64,000 nucleotides of DNA from Hyphomicrobiales bacterium (lineage in GTDB: Bacteria > Pseudomonadota > Alphaproteobacteria > Rhizobiales > MH13). This document shows positions 45,776 through 55,155 of the stretch, piece after piece. The stretch is taken from the NCBI GenBank assembly GCA_017642935.1, contig JAEPOK010000003.1:1-64000 (forward strand). The letters are read 5' to 3'. Each line of letters opens with the position of its first letter. Position 1 is the stretch's first letter. The position numbers and the translations under genes are program-made. The notes beneath the pieces are model-generated. The model had not been told where the DNA came from. It did no database searches and was given only the letters and a program-made list of their open reading frames with translations.

Positions 45776-46501
45776 ATGTGCGGGCGGTTTGTTTTGGCGG
45801 CGTCGAAAAACGCGCTTGGCGCGCTCTTCAAGATTATTGTCGATGGACCCTATGAGCCGCGCTACAACATCGCGCCAACGCAGCCTGTGCTCCACATCCA
45901 CAAGTTCAGCGGCGAGGTGCGCGCCGACTATGCCCGTTGGGGCCTGATCCCTTCGTGGCACAAGGATCCGGAAAACGCGCAGCTTCTCATCAATGCACGC
46001 TCTGAAACGGTGTTGGAAAAACCATCCTTCAAGAACGCCATCCGCCACCGCCGCGTGCTTGTGCCAGCGACGCACTTTTATGAATGGCGCCGTGAGGGCA
46101 AGGCCAAACAACCCTATGCGGTGGAGCGCACACGGCCGGACGGCGAAGAGGGTCTTTTTGCCATGGCAGGGATTGTCGATGAATGGGCCGGCAAGGATGG
46201 CGAGGTTCTCTCGACCCTGGCGATCCTCACCCAGCAGGCCATCGGCGACATTGCCGACATCCACCACCGGATGCCGATGGTCGTGCCGCCAGAGCATTAT
46301 GCCAGTTGGCTCGACTGCCGAACCGTCGATGCGCAGATGGCGCTAGAGCCGCTGCGCATAGCCCAGCTAGACGCCTGGCGGCTCTGGCCCGTGGATCGTG
46401 TGGTGAACCGCGCCGGCGTCGATGGCGCCCAGCTTCTGGAAAAGGTCGATTTGGAGACTGACCGGCCGCCAAAGCCCGACCCGCAAATGAGCCTGTTTTA
46501 G
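45776..46501 (+). CDS. SRAP-domain (YedK/HMCES-like) abasic-site DNA-protein crosslink protein
   Basis: The 241-residue protein begins MCGRF, with Cys2 as the nucleophile once Met is removed. It shows YNIAPTQPV, the RWGLIPSW loop, NARSETV, the acidic residue in HFYEWRR and the His in HHRMPMVV. Members link covalently to abasic sites in single-stranded DNA to protect them. The family is often called SOS-associated, but I see no alphaproteobacterial SOS box in the 133-nt upstream gap. Confidence 0.94.
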   Translation: MCGRFVLAASKNALGALFKIIVDGPYEPRYNIAPTQPVLHIHKFSGEVRADYARWGLIPSWHKDPENAQLLINARSETVLEKPSFKNAIRHRRVLVPATHFYEWRREGKAKQPYAVERTRPDGEEGLFAMAGIVDEWAGKDGEVLSTLAILTQQAIGDIADIHHRMPMVVPPEHYASWLDCRTVDAQMALEPLRIAQLDAWRLWPVDRVVNRAGVDGAQLLEKVDLETDRPPKPDPQMSLF

Positions 46502-46513
46502 CCGTCGCCAGGG

Positions 46514-46539
46514 CGTGTCATCCCGGCCTTGAGCCGGGA
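46514..46539. repeat. Intergenic palindrome, member of a local repeat family
   Basis: TCCCGGC-CTTGA-GCCGGGA (46521-46539) is preceded by GTGTCA, giving the GTCATCCC...GGGAT style of alphaproteobacterial palindromic repeat. It sits between convergent genes and could also end transcription, though there is no T-run. Confidence 0.6.
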
Positions 46540-46565
46540 TTGCCTAAGCCGTCCGGGGTGGCACG

Positions 46566-47990
46566 TCATGGTTTTGCCAGAACCTTGCCCGGGTTCATGA
46601 TGCCTTTGAGATCGATGGCATCTTTGAGCGTGCGCATCAGTGCCAAAGCCACAGGGTCTTTAACGCCAGGCAGCAAATCGCGCTTCGCCTGGCCGATGCC
46701 ATGCTCAGCGGAAATCGAGCCGCCATAGCCCGTGGTGATGGCATGCACCCGTTCGTTCATCGCCTCATAGTTGGCCAGAAACGCGGCTCGGTCAGCGCCC
46801 TCGGGCTGTGAAACGTTGAAATGAATGTTGCCATCGCCCAGATGGCCGAACGGCACCGGTCGGCATCCGGGCACCATTTCGACGACGGCGGCGATGGCCT
46901 CATCGAGGAAATCAGCAACGGCGGCGACCGGCACCGACACATCGTGCTTGATCGACCCGCCTTCGGGTTTTTGCGCTTCAGAAAGCCCGTGGCGCATCGC
47001 CCAGAACATGTTCGCCTGCTCCAAAGACTGGGCGATCACCGCATCCTCGACCAATCCGTCTTCAAACGATGTTTCCATTGATTGCATCAATAGCGCTTCA
47101 GCATCGTCCTCGCCACGACCGGACGATATCTCCGCCAGCACATACCAAGCGTGTTCGCCCTCAAGCGGATCGCGCATGCCATCCATGTTGCGGGTGAGAA
47201 AATCGATGGCGATGCGCGGCATGATCTCAAAGGCTGTGAGCGAGGGCCCGGCCACCTCCTGCATCAAGGAGAACAGTTTTAGCGCCTCGTGGGGCGAGGC
47301 AACGCCGATCATCGCTGTGCGCATGCCCTTGGGCTTGGGAAAGAGTTTCAAGCTCGCGCCGGTGATCACACCAAGCGTGCCTTCGGCGCCAATAAACAGA
47401 TGTTTCAGATCGTAGCCGGTGTTGTCTTTGCGCAGTTTCGACAACCCGTTCCAAAGCCGTCCATCGGGCAGCGCAACCTCCAGTCCGAGCACGAGATCAC
47501 GCGTGTTGCCATAGGCCAAAACCCCTGTGCCACCGGCGTTTGTCGACAGATTCCCACCGATCATGCAGGAGCCTTCAGCGCCGAGCGACAGGGGAAAAAG
47601 GCGACCAGCCTTGTCGGCTTCCTCTTGCAGAGTTTGCAGGACCACGCCGGCATCGACTGTGATCACACCGCCCACCGGATCGACCTCGCGCACCCGGTTG
47701 AGCTTGGCCAGCGAGAGCAGGATGGCGTTGCCGGATTGATCGGGTGTTTGGCCGCCGACCAGACCGGTGTTGCCACCTTGCGGCACAACCGGGACACCGT
47801 TCTCATGGGCAAAGCGCAGCACCTGGCAGACCTCATCGACCGTGCGCGGCTGGACCACTGCGGCAGCCTTGCCGACATAACGATCACGCCATTCGTGCAG
47901 GAAGGGCGCCTGATCATCCGGGTCGGTGATCAGCGCCTGATCGCCCAGCATCTGCGTTAAATCCTTCACGGTATCGGCCAACATTTTCAT
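46566..47990 (-). CDS. FAD-linked oxidase, GlcD / D-2-hydroxyacid dehydrogenase type
   Basis: The 474-residue flavoenzyme has the FAD-binding loop PVVPQGGNTGLVGGQTP and GAEGSCMIGGNLSTNAGG. Its C-terminal substrate domain carries FGHLGDGNIHFNVSQP and SAEHGIGQAKRDLLPG, typical of the D-lactate / D-2-hydroxyglutarate dehydrogenase group. The metal-binding His residues of that group are in the last two motifs. The exact 2-hydroxyacid is unknown. ATG 47990 has GGGAG four bases upstream. Confidence 0.9.
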   Translation of the reverse strand: MKMLADTVKDLTQMLGDQALITDPDDQAPFLHEWRDRYVGKAAAVVQPRTVDEVCQVLRFAHENGVPVVPQGGNTGLVGGQTPDQSGNAILLSLAKLNRVREVDPVGGVITVDAGVVLQTLQEEADKAGRLFPLSLGAEGSCMIGGNLSTNAGGTGVLAYGNTRDLVLGLEVALPDGRLWNGLSKLRKDNTGYDLKHLFIGAEGTLGVITGASLKLFPKPKGMRTAMIGVASPHEALKLFSLMQEVAGPSLTAFEIMPRIAIDFLTRNMDGMRDPLEGEHAWYVLAEISSGRGEDDAEALLMQSMETSFEDGLVEDAVIAQSLEQANMFWAMRHGLSEAQKPEGGSIKHDVSVPVAAVADFLDEAIAAVVEMVPGCRPVPFGHLGDGNIHFNVSQPEGADRAAFLANYEAMNERVHAITTGYGGSISAEHGIGQAKRDLLPGVKDPVALALMRTLKDAIDLKGIMNPGKVLAKP

Positions 47991-48128
47991 CAATCTCCCG
48001 GGTTGCCACGTCCATGCTCAATCGGCAGGGCTTTTCCTGATCCAACTCCTAGGGTAAGAACCGCCGCACCGCCAGATCGGCGTATCCGCTCCCATTCTTC
48101 CACCTTTTCAATCAGAGGGTTATCCTTC

Positions 48129-48941
48129 GTGTCCGGTCCCATTCTGGAAGGCAAACGTGGCCTGATTCTCGGCCTTGCCAACAACCGCTCCATCGCTTGG
48201 GGCATTGCCAAGGCTTGCCGTGCGCACGGCGCGGAACTCGGTTTCACCTATCAGGGCGATGCGCTGAAGAAACGCGTTGAGCCGCTGGCGCAGGAGCTTG
48301 ATGGCGAGGTTTTTGGCCATTGTGACGTGACTGATCCCGCCTCGATGGATGCGGTGATGGCCGCCGTTGAAGCCAAATGGGGCAAGCTTGATTTTCTGGT
48401 TCACGCGATCGCGTTCTCCGACAAGGATGAACTGACAGGGCGCTATGTCGATACAAGTGCGGAAAATTTCGACCGCTCGATGAACATCTCCGTCTACTCG
48501 TTCACCGCGCTGATGCAGCGCGCCGAAAAGCTGATGAGCGATGGCGGTTCGGCTTTGACGCTGACCTATTATGGCGCCGAACGCGTCATGCCGCATTACA
48601 ATGTGATGGGCGTTGCCAAGGCCGCTCTGGAAGCATCTGTACGCTATCTTGCCGTTGATCTGGGTGGCCAGGGTATTCGTGTGAACGCGCTGTCTGCCGG
48701 CCCGATCAAGACATTGGCAGCCTCCGGCATCGGCGATTTCCGCTACATTTTGAAGTGGAACGAGTACAACTCGCCGCTGAAGAAAACCGTCTCCATCGAC
48801 GAAGTTGGCGATGCGGCTGTATACCTGCTGTCACCGCTCTCACGGGGCGTGACGGGCGAAGTGCATCACGTGGATTCCGGCTATCACGTGGTCGGCATGA
48901 AGGCGGTCGATGCGCCTGATATTTCTGTCGTCAAAGACTGA
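48129..48941 (+). CDS. fabI: Enoyl-ACP reductase (NADH)
   Basis: This 270-residue SDR enzyme reduces enoyl-ACP in the last step of fatty acid elongation. It has GLILGLANNRSIAWGIA, the FabI-type cofactor site, and VHAIAFSDKDEL. The catalytic Tyr and Lys lie in RVMPHYNVMGVAKAALE, and AGPIKTLAASGI follows. GTG 48129 has AGAGGG nine bases upstream, and length supports it. It is 12 nt ahead of the histidine phosphatase, and aroC follows 120 nt further. Confidence 0.96.
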   Translation: MSGPILEGKRGLILGLANNRSIAWGIAKACRAHGAELGFTYQGDALKKRVEPLAQELDGEVFGHCDVTDPASMDAVMAAVEAKWGKLDFLVHAIAFSDKDELTGRYVDTSAENFDRSMNISVYSFTALMQRAEKLMSDGGSALTLTYYGAERVMPHYNVMGVAKAALEASVRYLAVDLGGQGIRVNALSAGPIKTLAASGIGDFRYILKWNEYNSPLKKTVSIDEVGDAAVYLLSPLSRGVTGEVHHVDSGYHVVGMKAVDAPDISVVKD

Positions 48942-48953
48942 TAGACCTTTCGT

Positions 48954-49559
48954 GTGATCAGCCTTCCCCATCCGCTTATCTTCATTCGCCATGGCCAAAC
49001 CGACTGGAACAAAGAAGGTCGGCTCCAGGGCGGCCAGGATATTCCGATCAACGACACCGGTGCCTGGCAGGCGACCCGCAATGGTCGTCGGCTAAAGGGC
49101 GTGTTCGAGGATGAAGCTTTCAGTCTGGAAGACTTCACTTTTGTCGCCTCGCCGCTCGGGCGTTGCATCCGCACGATGGGTCTGGTGCGTGAGGGCCTCG
49201 ATCTTGATCCGGATGCAGGTTTTGACCGCGATGATCGCCTGAAGGAAATCACGTTCGGAGCCTGGGAAGGCAAGACGTTTGAGGAGTTGCAAGGCCTCGA
49301 CGCCGAGGCTGTGACGACCCGCGAAGCCAACAAATGGAGCTTCGTGCCGCCAGGCGGTGAAAGCTACGAAATGCTTTCATCGCGCATGCGCCCCTGGCTG
49401 GAGAGCCTCGACCGGCCGACTATCGCTGTCTCGCACGGCGGGGTGTCGCGCGTGGTGCGCGGTCTTCTGTTCGATCTGGACAAGGACGAGATTCCCCGCC
49501 TCGATGTGCCGCAGGATAAAATCTACCTGGTGCAGGACGGTCAGGGTTTCTGGTTCTAG
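48954..49559 (+). CDS. Histidine phosphatase family protein (phosphoglycerate-mutase-like)
   Basis: The 201-residue protein has the catalytic RHG in IFIRHGQTDWNKEGR. The supporting Arg is in ASPLGRCIRTM, the Glu in FGAWEGKTFEEL, and the second His in IAVSHGGVSRVVRG. The start is GTG 48954. The fabI - phosphatase - aroC arrangement is, as I recall, conserved in rhizobia. It may be a broad phosphatase; the substrate is unknown. Confidence 0.9.
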   Translation: MISLPHPLIFIRHGQTDWNKEGRLQGGQDIPINDTGAWQATRNGRRLKGVFEDEAFSLEDFTFVASPLGRCIRTMGLVREGLDLDPDAGFDRDDRLKEITFGAWEGKTFEELQGLDAEAVTTREANKWSFVPPGGESYEMLSSRMRPWLESLDRPTIAVSHGGVSRVVRGLLFDLDKDEIPRLDVPQDKIYLVQDGQGFWF

Positions 49560-49681
49560 GCGAACTTGATGGGTTGAAGCCGATTGTCGGTTCTGGTGAG
49601 ACAGATCGTCTTGGCCGCTACGTTTGACGGCCCTTCAGGCCCGGTGTAGCACCAGCGCACGACACTGCAATTTGGGCTTTC

Positions 49682-50770
49682 ATGTCTCACAACAGTTTTG
49701 GACATTTGTTTCGCTTCACCAGTTTTGGTGAAAGCCACGGCCCGGCGCTCGGGTGTGTGGTGGATGGCTGTCCGCCGCTGATTCCGCTCACCGAAGCAGA
49801 CATTCAGGGCGATCTGGATCGTCGCAAACCCGGCCAAAGCAAATACACCACCCAGCGCCGCGAGGCCGACCAAGTCAAAATCCTCTCTGGCGTGATGGTT
49901 GATGAGGATGGCGTTCAGAAGACCACGGGTACGCCGATTGGCCTGATGATCGAAAACACCGATCAACGCTCCAAAGACTATAGCGAGATCAAGACGCGCT
50001 ACCGTCCCGGCCATGCCGATTACACCTATGATGCGAAATACGGCATCCGCGATTATCGCGGTGGCGGGCGGTCATCGGCCCGTGAAACCGCGGCGCGCGT
50101 GGCCGCTGGCGCCATCGCCCGCAAGGTGGTGTCCGGCATGACCATTCGTGGCGCGCTGGTGCAGATGGGCCCGCACAAGGTGAACCGCGAGGCCTGGGAC
50201 TGGGATCAGGTCGGCCAGAACCCCTTTTTCTGCCCCGATGCCGGAACGGCCGCGCGCTGGGCGGACTATTTGGATGGCATCCGCAAGGATGGATCGTCGG
50301 TTGGCGCCGTGATCGAAGTAGTGGCGGAGAACGTGCCTGCCGGGCTTGGCGCGCCTGTTTATGGCAAGCTGGATGGCGACCTAGCCGCCGCGATGATGAG
50401 CATCAACGCCGTCAAAGGCGTTGAGATCGGCAATGGATTTGAAGCCGCCGCGATCACCGGCGAGGAAAACGCCGACGAGATGCGCATGGGCGAGGACGGA
50501 AAACCCGTTTTCCTCTCCAACAAGGCTGGCGGCGTGCTGGGCGGTATTTCGTCCGGCGAGCCGGTCGTGGTGCGGTTCGCTGTGAAACCAACCTCTTCTA
50601 TTCTTACACCGCGCCAAAGCGTGACGCGCGAGGGCGAAGAGGTCGATGTGATGACCAAAGGCCGCCACGATCCGTGCGTTGGCATTCGTGCCGTGCCGGT
50701 CGGCGAAGCCATGATGGCGCTGGTGCTGGCCGATCACTTTTTGCGCCACAGAGGCCAAGTAGGAGCCTGA
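49682..50770 (+). CDS. aroC: Chorismate synthase
   Basis: The 362-residue FMN-dependent enzyme converts EPSP to chorismate, the branch point for aromatic compounds. It shows [38 protein letters not shown] and [20 protein letters not shown], and ends with [18 protein letters not shown]. Length is normal. Its stop lies 2 nt before the ribB TTG start, so they are co-transcribed. Confidence 0.97.
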   Translation: MSHNSFGHLFRFTSFGESHGPALGCVVDGCPPLIPLTEADIQGDLDRRKPGQSKYTTQRREADQVKILSGVMVDEDGVQKTTGTPIGLMIENTDQRSKDYSEIKTRYRPGHADYTYDAKYGIRDYRGGGRSSARETAARVAAGAIARKVVSGMTIRGALVQMGPHKVNREAWDWDQVGQNPFFCPDAGTAARWADYLDGIRKDGSSVGAVIEVVAENVPAGLGAPVYGKLDGDLAAAMMSINAVKGVEIGNGFEAAAITGEENADEMRMGEDGKPVFLSNKAGGVLGGISSGEPVVVRFAVKPTSSILTPRQSVTREGEEVDVMTKGRHDPCVGIRAVPVGEAMMALVLADHFLRHRGQVGA

Positions 50771-50772
50771 TT

Positions 50773-51879
50773 TTGGACCGCGATTTGAGCCATGTGCAGG
50801 CCGCTATCGATGCTTTCAAGCATGGCGCGATGCTGGTCGTCACCGACGATGATGACCGCGAGAACGAGGGCGATCTGTTCGTCGCCGCCGAGTACTGCAC
50901 GCCGGAAGCGATGGCCTTCATCGTGCGCCATACATCCGGCATCGTCTGCGCGCCGATGCCCCCGGCGAGCGCCAAGCGCCTGCGGCTCGACCCGATGGTG
51001 TCAGCCAATGACGCGCCGCTGGCAACCGCTTTCACGATCTCGGTTGATGTCAAACATGGGCTGACAACCGGCATCTCAGCTGAGGAACGCACCAACACCG
51101 TGCGCGCGCTCGCCAATGGCAATGTCGGCGCCGATGATTTCGTGCGCCCCGGCCATGTCTTTCCGTTGATCGCCCGCGAGGGCGGGGTATTGGTGCGCTC
51201 CGGTCATACCGAGGCGTGTGTTGATCTCTGCAAGCTGGCTGGGCTGGAGCCGGTCGGCGTGCTCGCCGAACTCGTCAACGATGATGGCACGGTGAAGCGC
51301 GGGCCACAGGTCGCAGACTTTGCCAAGGAGCATGATCTGATTTCGCTGTCCGTTGCCCATCTCATCGCCTGGCGGCAGAAATCCGAACGCCTGGTGAACC
51401 GGGTCGATGAGGCCGCCATCGACACCCGGCATGGACCAGCACGCGCCTACAGCTATGAGGTGCCGTTCGATGCCATGCAGCATTTGGCGGTGGTTTACGG
51501 CGATGTCGCCGGCGCGGAAAACGTGCCGGTTCGCCTCCATCTGGAGCAGGTGAGCGAGGATGTTTTCGGCGCCCACAGTCGGTTGGACGAGGTGATGGAG
51601 CGGTTGTCGCGCGAGGGCCGTGGCGTGATTGTTTATCTGCGCGAGGGCTCGGTTGGCGTCGCGCCGACCAGCGCCCGCCATGCCCGCTCGACGCAAGACA
51701 TTGATGATGATCACCAGACCGCCAGCTTGCGCGCCAACCAATGGCGCGAGATTGGTCTGGGCGCACAAATCCTGCGGGATCTTGGCCTGACGTCGATACG
51801 GCTGTTGTCGAGCCAGAAACGCACCTATGTTGGCCTGGAAGGCTTTGGCCTAACGATCACCGACACGGAAATCTTCTAG
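50773..51879 (+). CDS. ribB: 3,4-dihydroxy-2-butanone 4-phosphate synthase with degenerate GCHII domain
   Basis: The 368-residue protein has an intact RibB half (1-200), including DDDDRENEGDLF and HTEACVDLCKLAGL. It converts ribulose 5-phosphate into the riboflavin precursor. The C-terminal half has the GTP cyclohydrolase II fold (DVFGAH..., VYLREGSVGVAP, GLGAQILRDLGL). The zinc-binding Cys of active GCHII are missing: RLHLEQVSEDVFG replaces the usual SECLTGD region. That half is probably not catalytic. The start is TTG 50773, with AGGAG upstream. Confidence 0.92.
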   Translation: MDRDLSHVQAAIDAFKHGAMLVVTDDDDRENEGDLFVAAEYCTPEAMAFIVRHTSGIVCAPMPPASAKRLRLDPMVSANDAPLATAFTISVDVKHGLTTGISAEERTNTVRALANGNVGADDFVRPGHVFPLIAREGGVLVRSGHTEACVDLCKLAGLEPVGVLAELVNDDGTVKRGPQVADFAKEHDLISLSVAHLIAWRQKSERLVNRVDEAAIDTRHGPARAYSYEVPFDAMQHLAVVYGDVAGAENVPVRLHLEQVSEDVFGAHSRLDEVMERLSREGRGVIVYLREGSVGVAPTSARHARSTQDIDDDHQTASLRANQWREIGLGAQILRDLGLTSIRLLSSQKRTYVGLEGFGLTITDTEIF

Positions 51880-51882
51880 ATC

Positions 51883-52443
51883 ATGGACGACCCGTTCAGC
51901 ACCAGCGCGCCGACCCCTCGCTCCTTGGGCGTCAACTATCTGTCGGGGTCCGGCGACATGATGGCCTATGGCGGCATCGTGGTGGCGGCGCTCGGCGTGC
52001 TCGCCTTCTTCGTGCAGGGGCAGATGGTGTTCCTGATCATGGTGCCGATCGGGCTTGCCGTTTCGGCCTATTTCTATCCGCTGATCGAAAAAGGCGTTGT
52101 GCGCCTCGGCGCCGACGTCCGCGGGCTCTATTTCGAGCGGCTGGGCATCATTCCCTGGGCTGCCATCAAAAGTGTGCGGCATCAGCAAAAAGCGCTGCGC
52201 ACGCTGCGCCTGCACATTTTGCACGTGGAACTGCGCGCCGCGCCGGAAACCGTGGTCACCGAACGCGATGATGTGCCGTTTTGGAAGATGTTTATGGCCA
52301 AGGCTTGGAAGCGCGACGGCAACACGATTTCCATCGACCTGCATCCGCTCGCCAAAGACCCGGTGAACCTTGTGGATCACCTGCTGGCCTTCCGTCCGGA
52401 CCTCCTCAAAGAGGTTCAGGACGTGCGGGTAGAGTTGGGGTAG
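51883..52443 (+). CDS. Hypothetical membrane protein after ribB
   Basis: The 186-residue protein has two hydrophobic helices (about 27-68: GIVVAALGVLAFFV, MVFLIMVPIGLAVSAYF). A soluble domain follows, GADVRGLYFERLGIIPWAAIKSVRHQ, resembling PH-like membrane-associated domains. I do not assign a family. It starts 3 nt after the ribB stop, so it is in the aroC-ribB operon. A palindromic repeat follows. Confidence 0.65.
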   Translation: MDDPFSTSAPTPRSLGVNYLSGSGDMMAYGGIVVAALGVLAFFVQGQMVFLIMVPIGLAVSAYFYPLIEKGVVRLGADVRGLYFERLGIIPWAAIKSVRHQQKALRTLRLHILHVELRAAPETVVTERDDVPFWKMFMAKAWKRDGNTISIDLHPLAKDPVNLVDHLLAFRPDLLKEVQDVRVELG

Positions 52444-52456
52444 GTAATCCCCTGAT

Positions 52457-52562
52457 GTCATCCCTGTGCTTGTCACAGGGATCCATTCCAGAGGCCGTTC
52501 GGCAATGTCTATAGCGCGGACCGTTTGCCGGAATGGATCCCCGCCACAAGGGCGAGGATGAC
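52457..52562. repeat. 106-bp composite palindrome between convergent genes
   Basis: A first hairpin is ATCCCTGTG-CTTGT-CACAGGGAT (52460-52482). An outer inverted pair is GGATCCATTCC (52479-52489) / GGAATGGATCC (52530-52540), and the ends GTCATCC (52457-52463) / GGATGAC (52556-52562) also pair. It resembles a two-hairpin interspersed palindromic element. The gap it fills has no gene. Confidence 0.75.
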
Positions 52563-52575
52563 GACGGAGAGTTAG

Positions 52576-54702
52576 TTAGCCCTCAATCTTCGACAGGTCG
52601 GCGATCGCGCCGATTTCGCGGCGCACGCCTTCCAGAAGCGCAAGACGGTTGGCGCGGACAGCTTCATCCTCGGCGTTCACCAGCACGGCATCGAAGAATG
52701 CATCAATCGGACCGCGCAGTGTCGCCAGCGCGTGCATGGCGGCCTCGAAATCACCCTTCTCGATGGCCTGATGCGAGGTCGTTGCTGTCGCCGCCAAGGC
52801 ATCATTCAACACGCCTTCTTCAGGGTGGTCGAACAGCGAAGCATCGACAGAGTCTGCGACCGTGGTGCCCTTTTTCTCTTCCGCTGCAAGGATGTTAGCA
52901 GCACGGCGGTAACCAGCGAGAAGGTTCTGGCCATCGTCGGATTTCAGTAGCTTGGAGAGCGCTTCGGCGGCCTGAACGGTACGCAGGATATCGCCCTGCC
53001 CCGCAGACGCCGACGCATCGACGACATCATGATTGATGCCGTCGTCGCGCAAAGAAACTTTGAGGCGGTCTCGAACGAATCCAGCCAGATCATTCCACTG
53101 ATCATCGCTGATGTTGAGGTGACCCGCAGCGAGGGAGCTGAGGCTAACCTCCAACCCGTTCTCGCGCACCAAGCGCACAACGCCCAAGGCGGCACGGCGT
53201 AGTGCATAGGGATCCTTGGAACCTGTGGGTTTTTCGTCGATGGCCCAAAAGCCGGTCAGCGTGTCGAGCTTGTCGGCCAGAGCCACGGACACGGCGACCA
53301 GATCAGTCGGTACAGAGTCCGACGGGCCCTGCGGTTTGTAGTGATCCTCAATCGCCGCGACGACACTCGCATGTTCGCCCTGAATTACGGCGTAGCGAGC
53401 GCCCATGAAGCCCTGAAGCTCAGGGAATTCGCCAACCACTTCGGTTTGAAGGTCGGCTTTCGCGAGTTTAGCGCCGCGCTCGGCGAGATCGGAGTCTGCG
53501 CCGATGGCCTCGGCGATTGTGCGCGACAGGGCGGCGATGCGAGCGATGCGCTCACCCTGCGTGCCGAGCTTGGCATGGAAGACCACATTCAACGCATCCA
53601 AACGCGCGGCGCGTTGATCGAGCGGCTTTGACAGGTCAAGGCCGAGTTTTTCGGCGCTGTCTTCCAGCGCATGCAGGTCCGGCAGGTTCGCCTGGTCGGT
53701 TTGCCAGAAATAGAGCGCGTCGGAGAGGCGCGCGGCAATCACCCGCTCATTGCCTTCCACCACGGCCACGCCGCCATCTTCGGGTACGATATTGGACGTC
53801 AGAAGAAACTTGTTGGCCAGATCACCCGTCGCGGGATCACGCAGCACGAAGCATTTTTGGTTGGCGCGGATGGTGGCGCGGATCACCGCGTCGGGGATCT
53901 GCAAGAACGCTTCATCGAACGAACCCATCATGACCACGGGCCATTCGACGAGCCCCGCCACTTCGTCCAGCAAGCCAGGGTCTTCAACCAGTTCCAACCC
54001 CTGCGCGAAGGCGAGGTTTTTCGCTTCGGTCTCGATGATCGCCTTGCGACGCTCGGTGTCGAGCACGACTTTGGCGGTTTCCAGCTTGGTCTGGTAATCG
54101 TCGAGACGGCGCACAGCAAAACGGTCTGGCGCGTGGAAACGGTGGCCTTCAGTGGTGTTGCTTGCTGTGATGCCGCCCACCTCGACGGGGATCACAACAG
54201 GGTCTTCGGTTTCCGGGCCAAAGGTGCAGAGGATGGAATGCAGCGGGCGCACCCAGCGCAACGAACCCGAGCCCCAGCGCATCGATTTTGGCCAGGGGAA
54301 GGTCTCAACGACCTCCTTCACCGCTTCGGAGATAATATCTTCGGCGGCGCGGCCTGGCTTGACGATTTTGGCGACGTAGAACGCGCCCTTCTTCGGGTCC
54401 TCCACCGTCTCTGCCTCGTCGATGGAGGCAAGACCGGCACCGCGCACAAAGCCTTCGATGGCTTTGTCGGGCGCACCGACGCGCGGTCCCTTGCGTTCTT
54501 CTTTTACGTCAGGCGATCGGGTGGGAATGCCGGCCACATGCAGCGCCAGGCGGCGCGGCGTGACGAAGGCTTTGGCGCCTTCATAGACCAGTCCGGCATC
54601 GACCAGGCGGTTGGTGATGCCTTTCTTCAAATCCTCGGCGGCGCGCTGTTGCATGCGCGCGGGGATTTCTTCTGAAAACAGTTCAAGTAGCAGGTCGGGC
54701 AT
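52576..54702 (-). CDS. glyS: Glycine--tRNA ligase beta subunit
   Basis: The 708-residue subunit of the alpha2-beta2 glycyl-tRNA synthetase binds tRNA. It starts [22 protein letters not shown] and contains [36 protein letters not shown], the HD-like zone [11 protein letters not shown] and the C-terminal [14 protein letters not shown] and [11 protein letters not shown]-like helical regions. It is the last gene of a minus-strand run that starts with glyQ. Confidence 0.97.
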   Translation of the reverse strand: MPDLLLELFSEEIPARMQQRAAEDLKKGITNRLVDAGLVYEGAKAFVTPRRLALHVAGIPTRSPDVKEERKGPRVGAPDKAIEGFVRGAGLASIDEAETVEDPKKGAFYVAKIVKPGRAAEDIISEAVKEVVETFPWPKSMRWGSGSLRWVRPLHSILCTFGPETEDPVVIPVEVGGITASNTTEGHRFHAPDRFAVRRLDDYQTKLETAKVVLDTERRKAIIETEAKNLAFAQGLELVEDPGLLDEVAGLVEWPVVMMGSFDEAFLQIPDAVIRATIRANQKCFVLRDPATGDLANKFLLTSNIVPEDGGVAVVEGNERVIAARLSDALYFWQTDQANLPDLHALEDSAEKLGLDLSKPLDQRAARLDALNVVFHAKLGTQGERIARIAALSRTIAEAIGADSDLAERGAKLAKADLQTEVVGEFPELQGFMGARYAVIQGEHASVVAAIEDHYKPQGPSDSVPTDLVAVSVALADKLDTLTGFWAIDEKPTGSKDPYALRRAALGVVRLVRENGLEVSLSSLAAGHLNISDDQWNDLAGFVRDRLKVSLRDDGINHDVVDASASAGQGDILRTVQAAEALSKLLKSDDGQNLLAGYRRAANILAAEEKKGTTVADSVDASLFDHPEEGVLNDALAATATTSHQAIEKGDFEAAMHALATLRGPIDAFFDAVLVNAEDEAVRANRLALLEGVRREIGAIADLSKIEG

Positions 54703-54750
54703 GAGGGGATCGCTTAAGGGCTGGGCCGGTTCAGGTCATTCCAGAACGAG

Positions 54751-55134
54751 TTATTCCAGATCTTGGCCAAACGCGATGTCATGGCCATCCAGGTCCTGAA
54801 TGCCGAATTCGAGAACGTTGTAGGGTTGCTGGCACAGCGTGTAATCGATCTTTGCGCCGCTTGCTACAAATTCCTCATAGAGCGCCTTGGCATCGTCGAC
54901 CCAAAAGTAAGCGTTCCACATTTTGTCGACCACTTTCCAGTGCGGCACGATTTCGTGATCGTCCGGCGCCTGGGAAAGCATCACAAAGCAACTGTCACGC
55001 CGACCGATGGCAAAGGTGGGTTTCGGATCACCATAGGGACGCAGCTTGAAACCCAGCGCCTCGCGCCAATAGGCCATCGAAGCCTCGATGTCCTTGGCCA
55101 AAAGGACCGGCGCCTGTTCAAGCAGCTTGGCCAT
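54751..55134 (-). CDS. VOC (glyoxalase/bleomycin-resistance fold) family protein
   Basis: The 127-residue protein has the paired beta-alpha-beta modules of the VOC fold: PVLLAKDIEASMAYWREALGF, CFVMLSQAPDDHE, AYFWVDDAKALYEEFVASGA and EFGIQDLDGHDIAFGQDL. Metal ligands (His in DDHE or GHDI, Glu in LEFGI) are plausible. No substrate can be named. It lies between glyS and the DUF2207 gene, 21 nt after the latter. Confidence 0.85.
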   Translation of the reverse strand: MAKLLEQAPVLLAKDIEASMAYWREALGFKLRPYGDPKPTFAIGRRDSCFVMLSQAPDDHEIVPHWKVVDKMWNAYFWVDDAKALYEEFVASGAKIDYTLCQQPYNVLEFGIQDLDGHDIAFGQDLE

Positions 55135-55155
55135 TCCAATCTCCTTGTGCGGTTT

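Noticed and set aside
50560-50772. FMN riboswitch before ribB
   Set aside because: The region is inside aroC and lacks the RFN element; ribB starts 2 nt after aroC.
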